Positions 1 to 9,409 of a DNA stretch of 64,000 nucleotides are shown here, piece by piece; positions within the stretch are counted from its first letter, which is position 1; the number at the start of each line of letters is the position of its first letter. Origin of the DNA: Heterohyrax brucei (taxonomy: Eukaryota; Chordata; Mammalia; Hyracoidea; Procaviidae); contig CM053158.1 of assembly GCA_028571685.1 (NCBI GenBank), positions 57,380,001 to 57,444,000 of the forward strand, in the 5' to 3' direction. Position numbers and translations under genes: made by a program. The notes under the pieces are model-generated. The model was not told where the DNA came from. It worked only from the letters and a program-made list of their open reading frames with translations, and ran no database searches.

Positions 1-110
1 AGAACTGCCCCATCGAGTTTCCAAGAAGTGCCTGACAGATTTGAAGTGTTGACCTTCTGGTTAGCAGCCATAGCATTTAGTCACTATACCACCAGGGTTT
101 CCTGAAGTAG
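1..110 (-). mobile_element. AfroSINE, cut by window edge
   Basis: Read on the minus strand this is a tRNA-derived SINE: a body with an A-box-like 'tatagtgactaaatgc', a B-box-like 'ggtcaacacttcaaatc', and the start of the 'ggaaactcgatggggcag' module. The 3' end lies beyond base 1. The same module order recurs about a dozen times in the window. The family assignment rests on recalled knowledge of afrotherian SINEs. Confidence 0.85.
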
Positions 111-357
111 GACTACCTAATCCCACCCTGAACCATTCCCCTAGAACTGGAGAAAAAACAGTTTAACAAAGGTGGGGGGGGAGGTGAAAACTTATTAATG
201 GTTCAAAAACAACAGTCCATAACAAATCATTTAAAAACATAGATCACAGTGGCTTCAGAAAGCACCCAAAACAAAGGATTAAGAAACTTTTCAATTGAAA
301 TAATAATAATATATATATATATATATATAAAGAAATTTCCCAGATGGAGAGAAATTC
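111..357. other. Unassigned sequence with (AT)n
   Basis: No gene or repeat family recognised. It contains a G-rich run near 172-182 and a short (AT)n microsatellite at about 309-329. Confidence 0.5.
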
Positions 358-846
358 TTGGAATTAGTTAGAACACTGAGCTACAAGTCCAAATTCAGGA
401 TGTCTGCTCCAGGGGAAGGCTTCCGCTCTTGCTGGCTCTGGAGGAAAGTCCTTGTCTTGCACCACTCTCTGTTCTGGGTGCATCTTGGCACAGGAACCTC
501 AGGTCTGAAGAATACACTCTACTTCTGGTCCTGCTTTCTTGATGGCATGAGGTTCTCAACTCTCTGCTTGCTTCCCTTTCCTTTTCTCTCTCATAGGATG
601 AAAGGATAAAAGGTGGTGCAAGCCACACTCCAGGGAAACTGTTTACAAGGGAGCAGGAAGGTGATCTTACAAAGGGATTTACAGTCCCACCCTAATCCTC
701 CCTAACATAATCCACTCTGTTAACTACAGACAGAGATTAGGATTTACAGCATCAGAAAATCACAAAATGCAGAGTAATCACAGAATAAGGAGATCCTGGC
801 TCAGCCAAATTATTGCACATATTTTTTAGGGGGACATGAATCAATC
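358..846 (-). mobile_element. MaLR-like solo LTR, 3' truncated
   Basis: Homologous in order to copies at 37,668-38,142, 39,083-39,571, 48,032-48,505 and 60,692-61,207. Shared landmarks include 'aaattcaggatgtctgctcc', 'ctctctgcttgcttcc', and a TGTCATGG-type start reading 'catgaatcaatccatgac' at the right edge. The 3' end (normally '..ctagatgactaagaca') is missing, and AT-rich sequence occupies that position. The open frames here are non-coding LTR sequence. Confidence 0.6.
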
Positions 847-854
847 CATGACTC

Positions 855-985
855 ATACAGTGAAAAGAATTAGAAATTCAATAATTAATAATAAAATTAT
901 AGAATTAGACAATTCAATAGAAAGTCAAGGGGGTAGACTTGAGGCAATGGAAAGTCCAACTAATGAGACTGAAAATAAAGGCACA
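855..985 (+). pseudogene. L1 ORF1 fragment
   Basis: This piece aligns with 8,140-8,260 of the L1 starting at 7,073. Shared words include 'gaattagaaatt', 'gacaattcaatagaaagtcaa', 'gaggcaatgg' and 'gagactgaa'. It is about 130 bp from the coiled-coil part of ORF1 and encodes nothing intact. Confidence 0.7.
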
Positions 986-1039
986 TGGCATCAACATGTC
1001 TGGGGAAATATCAGAAAGGCAGGTGAGGTAGGGAGGAGT

Positions 1040-1944
1040 ATATAAACTGATTAGATGTCAGAGAAGAATTGGGTTAGCTGAAAGTAGTAACAGCACAGAG
1101 CAGAAGGAAGGTCAGCATAGCTGAACTAAACCAAAAACTAAGAGGACTCTTAAATATAACCCAAGACTTCAAAGGACAGAGTAGCAGGATTAGGAGCCTG
1201 GGGACAATAGTTTCATGGGACATCTAGGTTAACTGGCATAACTAAGATAAATGTTCTGCATCTCACTTTGGTAAGTGGTGTCTAGGGTTTAAAAAGGTAG
1301 CAAGCTGTCATATAAGTAGCATCAGTTGGTCCCAATCCACCTGGAACAGAGGATAATGAAGGATATCAAATACATGATGAAACTATGAGACTCAGAAGAC
1401 AAAAGGTGACATATAAATTGGAGACTACATCAGTACCAGACCGGAAGAACTAGACGGTGCCCAGCCACTACCAATGGCTGCTCTGACAGGGAATACACCA
1501 TGGAGTCCCTGACATAGTGGGAGAAAAATGGGTGTGCAAAACTAAAACTCTATTAAAGACCAGAGTTAACGGACCAATAGAATGGAGCATCACCAGAAGA
1601 CACAGCCCCCAGAGCTGAAACCAGTCCTGAAGCCAACTTTTCAGATAAAGATTGGACTGCATTACAAAACATGAAATGATACTAGTGAAGAGTGTGCTTC
1701 TTGGCTTAAGTATATACATCAGGCTAACTGAGCAGCTCCTTTCCAAAGATATGATTAGAGGGTGCAGAGGTACGGGAGCTGGTTGAGTGGACATAGGAAA
1801 TTCAGGGCGGAAAGGAAGAATATGCTGCCACAGGGCAGGGGGTGCAGCTTGGGTGACAGCAGTGCATGCACAAGGTTTTGTGTGACAAATTGACTTGAGT
1901 TGTAAGCTTTTTAGTTAAGGTACAGTAAAATGTTTTTTAAAATA
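1040..1944 (+). mobile_element. L1 3' UTR (5'-truncated L1)
   Basis: Non-coding L1 tail recognised by homology to the 3' UTR of the minus-strand L1 at 12,545-13,400 and to plus copies at 32,085 and 35,290. Landmarks are 'gcatctcactttggtaagtg', 'tgcccagccactaccaatgg' and a terminal 'gtacagtaaaatg' before an A-rich tail. ORF2 is missing between this and the ORF1 scrap upstream. The minus-strand 108-codon frame at 1,468-1,794 is incidental. Confidence 0.75.
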
Positions 1945-2296
1945 TTAAGGAAGAATTGACTCTTTTAAATCTTGGTGTTGGAGAAGAATGCTGACTATAC
2001 CAAGGACTGCCAGAAGAACAAAAAGATCTGTCATGGATGAACTACAACCAGAATGTTCTTTAGAAGCAAGGAGAGAGAGACTACATCTTATATGGACATG
2101 TTGTCAAGTGGTATCAGTCCCTGGGGAAGGACATCATGCTTGCTAAAGTTGGGTTGACACAGTGGCTGCAACAATGGGTTCAGCCATAACAACAATTGTG
2201 GCCATGGCACAGGACAAAGTAGTGTTTTATTCTGTTGTACATAGGGTCGCTGTCGGTTGGAACCAACTCAATGGCATCTAAGAACAGCAGAATGCC
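1945..2296 (+). mobile_element. RTE (BovB-like) LINE 3' end
   Basis: The 3' part of an RTE LINE, matching in opposite orientation the 3' ends at 42,350, 46,925 and 56,005. It runs from the end of the ORF ('gacacagtggctgcaacaat') to a 3' terminus reading 'catagggtcgctgtcggttg' and 'aatggcatctaag'. The 3' terminus resembles the AfroSINE 3' end. It abuts the L1 tail directly. Confidence 0.85.
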
Positions 2297-4167
2297 TACA
2301 CTTAGCCTTCTTTAAGAGGCTTCAAACACATATTTTCAACCCTGAACTTAGCATCATTTTCCCAAATCATGTCCTTTGCTAATGTTTTCTGGCTCATGGA
2401 TGACACCACCATTTATCTGAACAAATGGGAAATTTAGAAGTCAATTTTCTGACTTTGAGGAACTTAATACTATGCAGTACAGCATTAAAACATTTTGAAT
2501 TTATCTGTAGGTACTTTTACTCCATAAAGACAGCAATATAAAAGAAAAGTAGAATTATTTTTATGGATTCCAGGTACCTCAGTAAAGTACTTTGACTGTG
2601 TCTGAACCAGTTTAGCACCTGGAGTTAAATAAATTCACTTCCTTTGTATTGTGCCAACCTGCAGGGATGGAGGCTGCACGTAGACAAAGGGTCCTGTGTG
2701 TGAACCAGAAATGATATTGTTCATTTTAACTCCCCTAAAAATGTAAAGGAAAACTCAATAAACTTTTGGAAGATGAAAAAAGAAAACAAAGTTGAAATAT
2801 TATTGCCTCCAAACACACATTGCATTTAAAGGAGGAAATAATATGACTCTTAAAAGTGTTTGTTATCACCTTTTCATTTCAGTTCAGTAACAACACTCAA
2901 GTAGCACCAGGTAGGCTCCTGGAGAATATGAAATGAAATGGAGAGAATGTCCAATTATGTTTTCAGCTTGATTTCATTTCTCGTAGGAATGGATTTTAAT
3001 ATTCACAGTTGCCACTGATCTCTGATTTAGGATTTGTGTCAGAATCCTAATGCATTAACTTTTTTGAAAAGTGGCAGATGGAATCACACAATTCGAGGCT
3101 TTAAGGATATTTGGGATTATCTAGTAAATCACCTTCATTTTCGAAAGAAACTGGAGTAGCTAACATATCCAAAATTATCTAGACAGTGGCAGAATGGACT
3201 CTAGCGACCTGACTGTGAATCGTCACCTAATTCCTTCCCATTGTACTGGTATTCTGTAGTGATTCCATTTTAAACTGTTTCTTTATTAACAAGTTTCTCA
3301 CCGAAATACTCACCGTTAAATTTTGTTTTGTTAAATCCTTTTTTACATACTTTAGAACACTGTAATTGTGATTAGAGTACTGTAAGGGAAATAAATGCTG
3401 TAACTTGCTCCTCTTTCCCTTCCATTTGATTCTCTCCCCATTCTTCCTCAACAGCCCTGCCTCTTTTCTTAGTCTTCCCTTGACCTTGCTTATCTCAACA
3501 TTGTTGCAAACTTAATATCAACAGTCTTTTGAATTCATTATCAAAATCACCTAAACTTATTAAGACATTCATATCCTCATTTGTCCACATCTAAATATAA
3601 TGCTTCCATTTCCATTTGATTTCAATAAAAAACTATTTTTTCAATCTCTGGGTAACTGGCTTCTAATCATCTTTTTAAAGGAATTGAATTAATTATTAAA
3701 GCTACAGATTATTTGTCTTGAGATTAACTGCTTGGTTTTTAAAGCCAATTTGCATGGGTAGACAGCCTGCTGTTCCTCGCATATTAAAATTCAGCATACA
3801 CAAAATAGATTTCGGCTCTGTTTAGCTTCCTTGCACATCCCACATGATATAACAGTAGCCTCGAGTGCGGTGTGCTCAAGAAAAATTCTTAGCATCTGCA
3901 TGTGCGGTATGTTCCTCTATGTGTATCACAGAGCAACATGAGATCCTCTTAATTTAGTGGTGCTGTCTCTATTAGACACCATCATTTTTTTGAACAATTT
4001 TAAATTTGGTGGGATCAAATACCTTATTTTTTTTTTCAAGTCAGCAGCATTTTTATTTCCCCCACCCACTAAACATAAATAAAGCCAGGTAGGCATACAC
4101 ATTAGGGCATTCCTGAGAATACTGGCTCCGGAGGAATGTCTCCAAATGGCCTGAAAATTAACACTGT
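2297..4167. other. Unassigned non-coding sequence
   Basis: About 1.9 kb of AT-rich sequence with no gene and no repeat family I can name. Short open frames lack homology or codon signal. This may be unique sequence with heavily diverged old repeats. Confidence 0.5.
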
Positions 4168-4345
4168 TTGATCAGACCCTGGTTGTATAATGCTCAAGTG
4201 CTATGTCTGCTAACCGTAAAGGTCAGAAGTTCAAATCCACCAGGCACTTCTTGGAAACTGTATGGGGCATTTCTACTTTGACCTGTGGGGTTGCTATGAA
4301 TTGGAATCCACTTGATAGCAGTGGCTATGGCTTCTTTTTAGCTTT
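4168..4345 (+). mobile_element. AfroSINE
   Basis: A plus-strand SINE with degenerate A/B-box sequence ('gctatgtctgctaaccgtaa', 'ggtcagaagttcaaatcc'), the 'cttggaaactgtatggggca' module and the 3' end 'ggggttgctatgaattgg'. The 67-codon frame across it is incidental. Confidence 0.88.
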
Positions 4346-5654
4346 GGCTCACAAAGGAGTGCTTGACTCCCAGTCAATCAGAGAAGTTTATGCTGGTCAG
4401 GAGTAAGCATTTGTCCTGGTGAGGGCCTCAGAGGGCCTCAGGTACAAATCTACGGTTCTTGCAAAGAAGTTTAAATGAAATAGCCTCTTCTGAGTTTGAT
4501 CAGACATGGAACTGATAAAATATTACATTATTTGAGATGTCTTTCATTACCAACAGTTGTTGTTCAAAGTCTCTCTCCCTGTTACTACTTGCTTAGGGGG
4601 ATCAAGTCTGTAATTGCTTTGGCTTTTTTACTGTAAAATACACAGTAGATGATCTTATGAAGAGATAATCCTAAACTGGTCATTGACTAACTCAAGTATT
4701 TCCTACACCTCATTTGTCCTTCTGAGGCAACAAAGAATAACCAGGCTGATGTTTGACTCTCTAAATATTTCTTTTTGTTTTTTGCCATTGTGCCAGAATT
4801 TCTTCTTTTTCAACAACTCCCAATCCCTATAGATCAAAACCCAGTATAAAAAAGAAATTAAGTCAGGTTAAGGGCTAGATGGGATTACAACCACCACCAT
4901 AGGCATTTTAGATATTCAGAGATTATAGTCATCTTTTCCAAGCAGCCTCACAATTTTGGTTAGGTGACAATGAAAAACCTATATTTCTATTTTAGTATTT
5001 CTAACATGGGTGAGTCATCTTTTCTTAGATTTATTTATTTTCTGTTCTTATCCACCCTACCTTACTCTTAATATACCCTCTGTCTATCTGAGTTTCTAGC
5101 AGGACTCATCATTCTCTACTTTTCTACTTTCTCCATGTGATTTGGCTAGTGTTATAAGGCCCACATTTGACCAACTAGAACACTATACTCCAACTAGTCA
5201 GTGACTATGAATTGCACATTCTAGGGCTTTTGTCAGAATTACTAGAATTATTATAAAGTGGGAGAGTCTTTTTTCATGCAATGAACTTGAAGCTGGACAA
5301 ATATCAGCCTGGAGCACCTGGAGGCTCCTGAGGCCGACACTGATGATGCTGGCCTGTCCATGTCTCCTGAGAACATACTGTTTCCATGCTGACTGACCCA
5401 ACAGCTTCCAACTGCAAGTTTCTGTGTCTCTTTGCCAGTTGAGCTTCCTCTGGCTGTGACAGCCAATTCAGCTGGCACACAGGCTGGGAGTGCCAGAGAA
5501 TTAATGGTCCCAGAAGCAGCTTTCCACCAGTGACTGATGGGAGTTTATGATCCAAAATTCTAGTTCCCCCTCTCCTTGCCTTAGAGATCTATGAAGCGTA
5601 GATTTGAATTTTTTATGTCAAGCTGTACTTGTTATTTCCCTTTGGATGTGTGTG
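4346..5654. other. Unassigned non-coding sequence
   Basis: No recognised gene. Three overlapping minus-strand frames at 5,198-5,555 (67-83 codons) share the same DNA and show no family motif, so I treat them as chance. A direct repeat 'gagggcctca' occurs twice near 4,422-4,441. Confidence 0.5.
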
Positions 5655-6075
5655 TGTGTGTGTTGTTAAGTGTCATTGAGTCAATCTTCAACTCATAGCA
5701 ACCCCATATGACAGCAGAACTGTTGCATATGGTTTTCTAGACTGTAATCTTTACTGAGAAATCCTGGTGGTATGGTGGTTAAAGTGCTTGGCTGCTAACC
5801 AACTAAAAGATCAGTAGTTAAAACCCACCAGCACTCTACAGAAGAAAGATGTAGCAGTATGCTTCCACAAAGATTTACAGCTTTGGAAACCCTATGAGGG
5901 CAGTTCTACTATGTCCCGTAGGGTTGCTGTGAGACAGTGTTGACTAGATGGCTGTGAGAATCTTTACAAGAGCAGATCACCAGCTGTTTCTCCATAGAGG
6001 GGTTAGGTGAGGTGATCCACCAACATTTTGATTAGCAGTTGGGTGCTTAGTCTTTGCATCAGTAGGACTCACTGG
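5655..6075 (-). mobile_element. AfroSINE (long form), split by a second SINE
   Basis: Two minus-strand halves, 5,655-5,754 and 5,959-6,075, make one AfroSINE. The left half holds the 3' end ('gagtcaatcttcaactcata') and the right half holds the tRNA-like 5' body. They flank an opposite-strand SINE. A (TG)n run at 5,647-5,663 precedes the element. Confidence 0.85.
5755..5958 (+). mobile_element. AfroSINE nested in an AfroSINE
   Basis: A plus-strand copy running from 'atcctggtggtatggtgg' through B-box 'gatcagtagttaaaac' to 'tagggttgctgtgagac'. It is flanked by a perfect 9-bp target-site duplication, 'aatctttac', at 5,746-5,754 and 5,959-5,967. Confidence 0.88.
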
Positions 6076-6109
6076 AGTCTCATATATGCATATACCTACA
6101 TATATACAC

Positions 6110-6169
6110 ATATACACACACCGCCAGCCAGCCAGCCAAGAGCCGTCGAGTCAGATCTGACTCATGGCA

Positions 6170-6206
<37 letters not shown>

Positions 6207-6263
6207 CAAAACTCTTTGGTTAGCATCCATAGCTCTTAACCACTGTACTACTAGGACTCCATT
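6110..6263 (-). mobile_element. AfroSINE with internal CA/TA microsatellite
   Basis: The minus-strand 3' end 'gagtcagatctgactcatgg' runs into (CA)n at 6,170-6,193 and (TA)n at 6,194-6,206. The 5' tRNA-like body and 'ggactcc' terminus follow. The middle module is replaced or displaced by the microsatellite. Confidence 0.75.
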
Positions 6264-7072
6264 TAGTTAAATAAAATCACTTTATAAAATTCTAGAGCTA
6301 ATATCCAGTCAGTATTTACCATTACGTTTGTAGCCAGCATGTATCCTATGGGTATCCATTCCGATTGGTCAGTGCCCAGACCACAATATTATAAAGCTGA
6401 AGTCTGCATCACAAGTCGTATATTTGCATCCACATCCACTCCCAAAACCATGTCCACATTTCCCGTGGCTCAGAATCTAGTCCCAGATGATCAGAGAACA
6501 TTCTTTCCTTCCCTGGCCAAGGTCCAAGATAATTAAAATTGAGAATAGAACATTCATTTCCCGGGTTTGAAGGCAAGATGAAAAATGGGACCTACTTTCG
6601 TAGATCTGCAGTGGACTTGAGGCAGAGTAAGAACTCAGCCATAGTATATTCGAGTTATTTTGTCTTCTCCCCAATTCCAAACAAGCACCCTTGGTCTCTC
6701 TTTGCCTTAGTAGTTTTATAGCACTAAGAACAAAATCTTCTTGAATTCTTCACTTCTTCTAGCTTTGTGTTATTTCCTGAGTTTATTGAATTTACTCTTG
6801 CATAAGAATGCTCAGGAATGAAGAGATAAGATCTCAGAAAGCAATGAGTTCCTGGTGGTTCCTTTCTTGGTAGAAAAGTAGAGCCAAGCCAAGTAGAAGC
6901 AGCTTAAATTTAAAGGCCCACTACAGAATAAGACAAGTAGGTGTCAGTTGACCCTTCCCGTCTCCTGCCACGTATTGTCTCCCAGATTCCAGAGCACCTA
7001 GTACTTTCCCTCAGTGGGTACGTTCATTTGATTTTGGAAAATGTACTTCTTAAATTGAAATACATGCTTTTG
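6264..7072. other. Unassigned sequence; source of a recent inverted copy
   Basis: No gene or named repeat. Bases about 6,350-6,376 and 6,418-6,743 are the apparent source of a 98%-identical inverted copy inside the L1 at 9,760-10,140. The matching short open frames in the two places are a result of that copy and not evidence of coding. Confidence 0.7.
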
Positions 7073-8089
7073 AGGAGGTGGGGCCAAGATGGTGGAGGAG
7101 ACAGATGCTTCTTGTGACCTTTGTAACAAGAAAGACACAAAGAAACGAATCAGTTTAGTACATTTGACATCATAGAAGCCTTGAACATCAAAGGGAAATT
7201 TGAGAAATTGGACTGAAAAATGGGGAGGGGAGAATAGTGCCAGAACTACATAGGATTCCACAGACCTGACCTGCCCATAAACAGCTGTAGCTGTTTGTGA
7301 TGGGCTGAGTGTGGAATTTGCTGGGTGCCCTCTTCAGCAGGAGTAATTGTCTGAAGAATCCACTCTTGCCTCTGGAACTGGTGAGAAACAGAACTAGGTG
7401 GTCAAAAGCTTAGTCTTTGCATGCAATCTGCCGTGTATACACATGAATCTTTCTGGCAAGATAGGCTTGTCTCCCTTCTCCAGGATGATCCCTCTCCTTT
7501 CTCTGCACTGTGTCTGGCTCTGGTGTCTGACAACATTAACTGAGCCAGAAGCAGGACTCCTTGAGCCCGCCCTGAGCTGTTCTCTGAGATGCAGAAAGAG
7601 AACAATTAAATAAATTGGGGTGGGGAAGGAATTCTGTTGACTTCCCCAAGCTGGAAAATCATAGCAGAAACACTTCTTTTACTTAGATTCAGACATAAGG
7701 GGATGCACCATCATCACAGACACTCAGGGAAGGCTGTTAATCTCTATCTTCCTCAGTGGCTACAGCCAGACATCTATAACCAATCACATGTGCCCAATGA
7801 GGACAATGGATGAAAGCCTGTACCACACACTGGGTGGCTGACTACCTGGATACCTGAGCTGAATCGATACAAGAAAATAAACTGTACATTTTAAAACAGT
7901 AAACTAGAACACTGAAGACAAATATAAAATAAGTACTATTTACTGATGACTTAGAAAAAGCGATCCATATAAAAACACTTAAAAGGTGTAGATTAAGATC
8001 TCTTTAGAAGTCTCCCCTCAAAAAATCAAATTTTTCAGAGGAAAAGATCTTCCTAGATTTATCAGAGATGAGGAAAGAGGTGAGGTAAA
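7073..8089 (+). promoter_or_regulatory. L1-A 5' UTR (decayed promoter)
   Basis: Sequence between the L1 5' terminus and ORF1. In L1 elements this region carries the internal promoter. No intact transcription signal is claimed; position and homology are the only support. Confidence 0.55.
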
Positions 8090-8890
8090 ATGCAACAGGG
8101 CATAATGATAAATTGAACAAGCGGCAAGAAAGCATAGATTTGCAAGAATTAGAAATTAAGAAAATCAGTAGTAAATCATGGAAGTAGACAACTCAACAGA
8201 GAGTCAAAGGAGCACAACTGAGGCAATGGAAGACTGAATCAGTGAGACTGAAGATAATGCGCATGACGTATTTGAGAAAAAATCAGATGAAGAATTCAAA
8301 AATATTGAGACATGGAGAATTATGTGTGACTCTATGAAGAGAAACAATCTGTGAGTACTTGGAGTACCAGAACAGGAGGGTATAACAAAAAATAAAGAGA
8401 ATTGTTGAAGATTTTCTGACAGAAAACTTCCCTGATATCATGAAAGATCAAAGGATATCCATGCTCATCTATTGTGCATAAGGTAGATCCTGAAAGAAAG
8501 ACACCAAGGCGTACTGTAATCAAACTTGTCAAAACTAAAGATAAGAAAACACTTTTAAAGTGCCTAGAGATAAATGAAAAATAATCTACAAAAGAGAGAC
8601 AATAAGACTAAGCTTGGATTACTCACTGGAATTTTTTCTTTTTTTTTTTTTTTAAAAAAAGGAAAGAAAGAAACCACATAGCCAAGAAGGCAATGGGATG
8701 ACATATACAAAGGCTTGAAAGAAATTAATTACCAACCAAGAATTACACATCCAGCAAAACTATCTCTCAAATATGGTAGTAAAATTAGGACATTTCCAGA
8801 TAAACAGAAATTTACAGAACTTGCAAGAACTAAACCAAAATTACAAGAAATACTAAAGGGAGTACTTCTTTTAGAAAATCAGTAACAGTA
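8090..8890 (+). pseudogene. L1-A ORF1 remnant
   Basis: Remnant of the L1 RNA-binding chaperone ORF1p. About 8,230-8,400 encodes the RRM-type segment (residues like 'CDSMKRNNL' and 'VLGVPEQEG'). About 8,735-8,870 encodes the C-terminal domain ('IHPAKLSLKYG', 'FPDKQKFTELA', 'KLQEILKGVL'). Frames are broken by stops, and a poly(T)/poly(A) tract sits at 8,635-8,660. Confidence 0.75.
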
Positions 8891-9145
8891 GTAACAACCA
8901 AGACCAGAATACAGAATAGAGCAACTGGATAACAACCTAAATAGACAGAACACAAGAATAAATCCCAGGCAAAACACTGAAAATAGAGAAACAGAGATGT
9001 CAGTATATAAACATTATACAAAAAAGATGGATCCAAAAGAAAATCCAGTCATAGATCTTTCATACGGAGAGGAAGTCAAGGTAAATATCAAAGAAACCAC
9101 AAAAGAAATTGTAAATCCTACATATCAAAATAAAAACAAAGAAAA

Positions 9146-9407
9146 ATATTCAGTCTCAGCAAATATAGATGGATCACTTTATTTTTTTTAAATCCAAGCT
9201 GCACTCTCTTATCGATTGGTGCAGTTAGTCATTTTAAATTTAGCATGATTATTTAATAGGTATGAGCTTAGTTCTGTCATTTTGATGTCTTTTTGTGTGT
9301 TGTAGACAATTCCTTTGTTCCATTTAATTTTCTATGCTGAGTCTTTTTCTTTACGTATTTTCATCTTTTTCAATATTGATGGTTTTATATTTGCTGAGAC
9401 TGAATAT
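9146..9407. repeat. Inverted block with 20-bp hairpin arms inside L1-A
   Basis: 'atattcagtctcagcaaata' at 9,146-9,165 is repeated as its exact reverse complement at 9,388-9,407. The 222 bp between reads as L1 in minus orientation: 'tagatggatcac', '..ggtgcagttagtcattt..' and 'gatgtctttttgtgtgttgt' match minus-strand L1 copies at 25,340 and 29,590-29,690. The flanks are plus-strand L1. Confidence 0.85.
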
Positions 9408-9409
9408 AT

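Noticed and set aside
5198-5555. Possible exon with three overlapping minus frames
   Set aside because: Overlapping frames in the same DNA with no motif, splice context or homology I can name.
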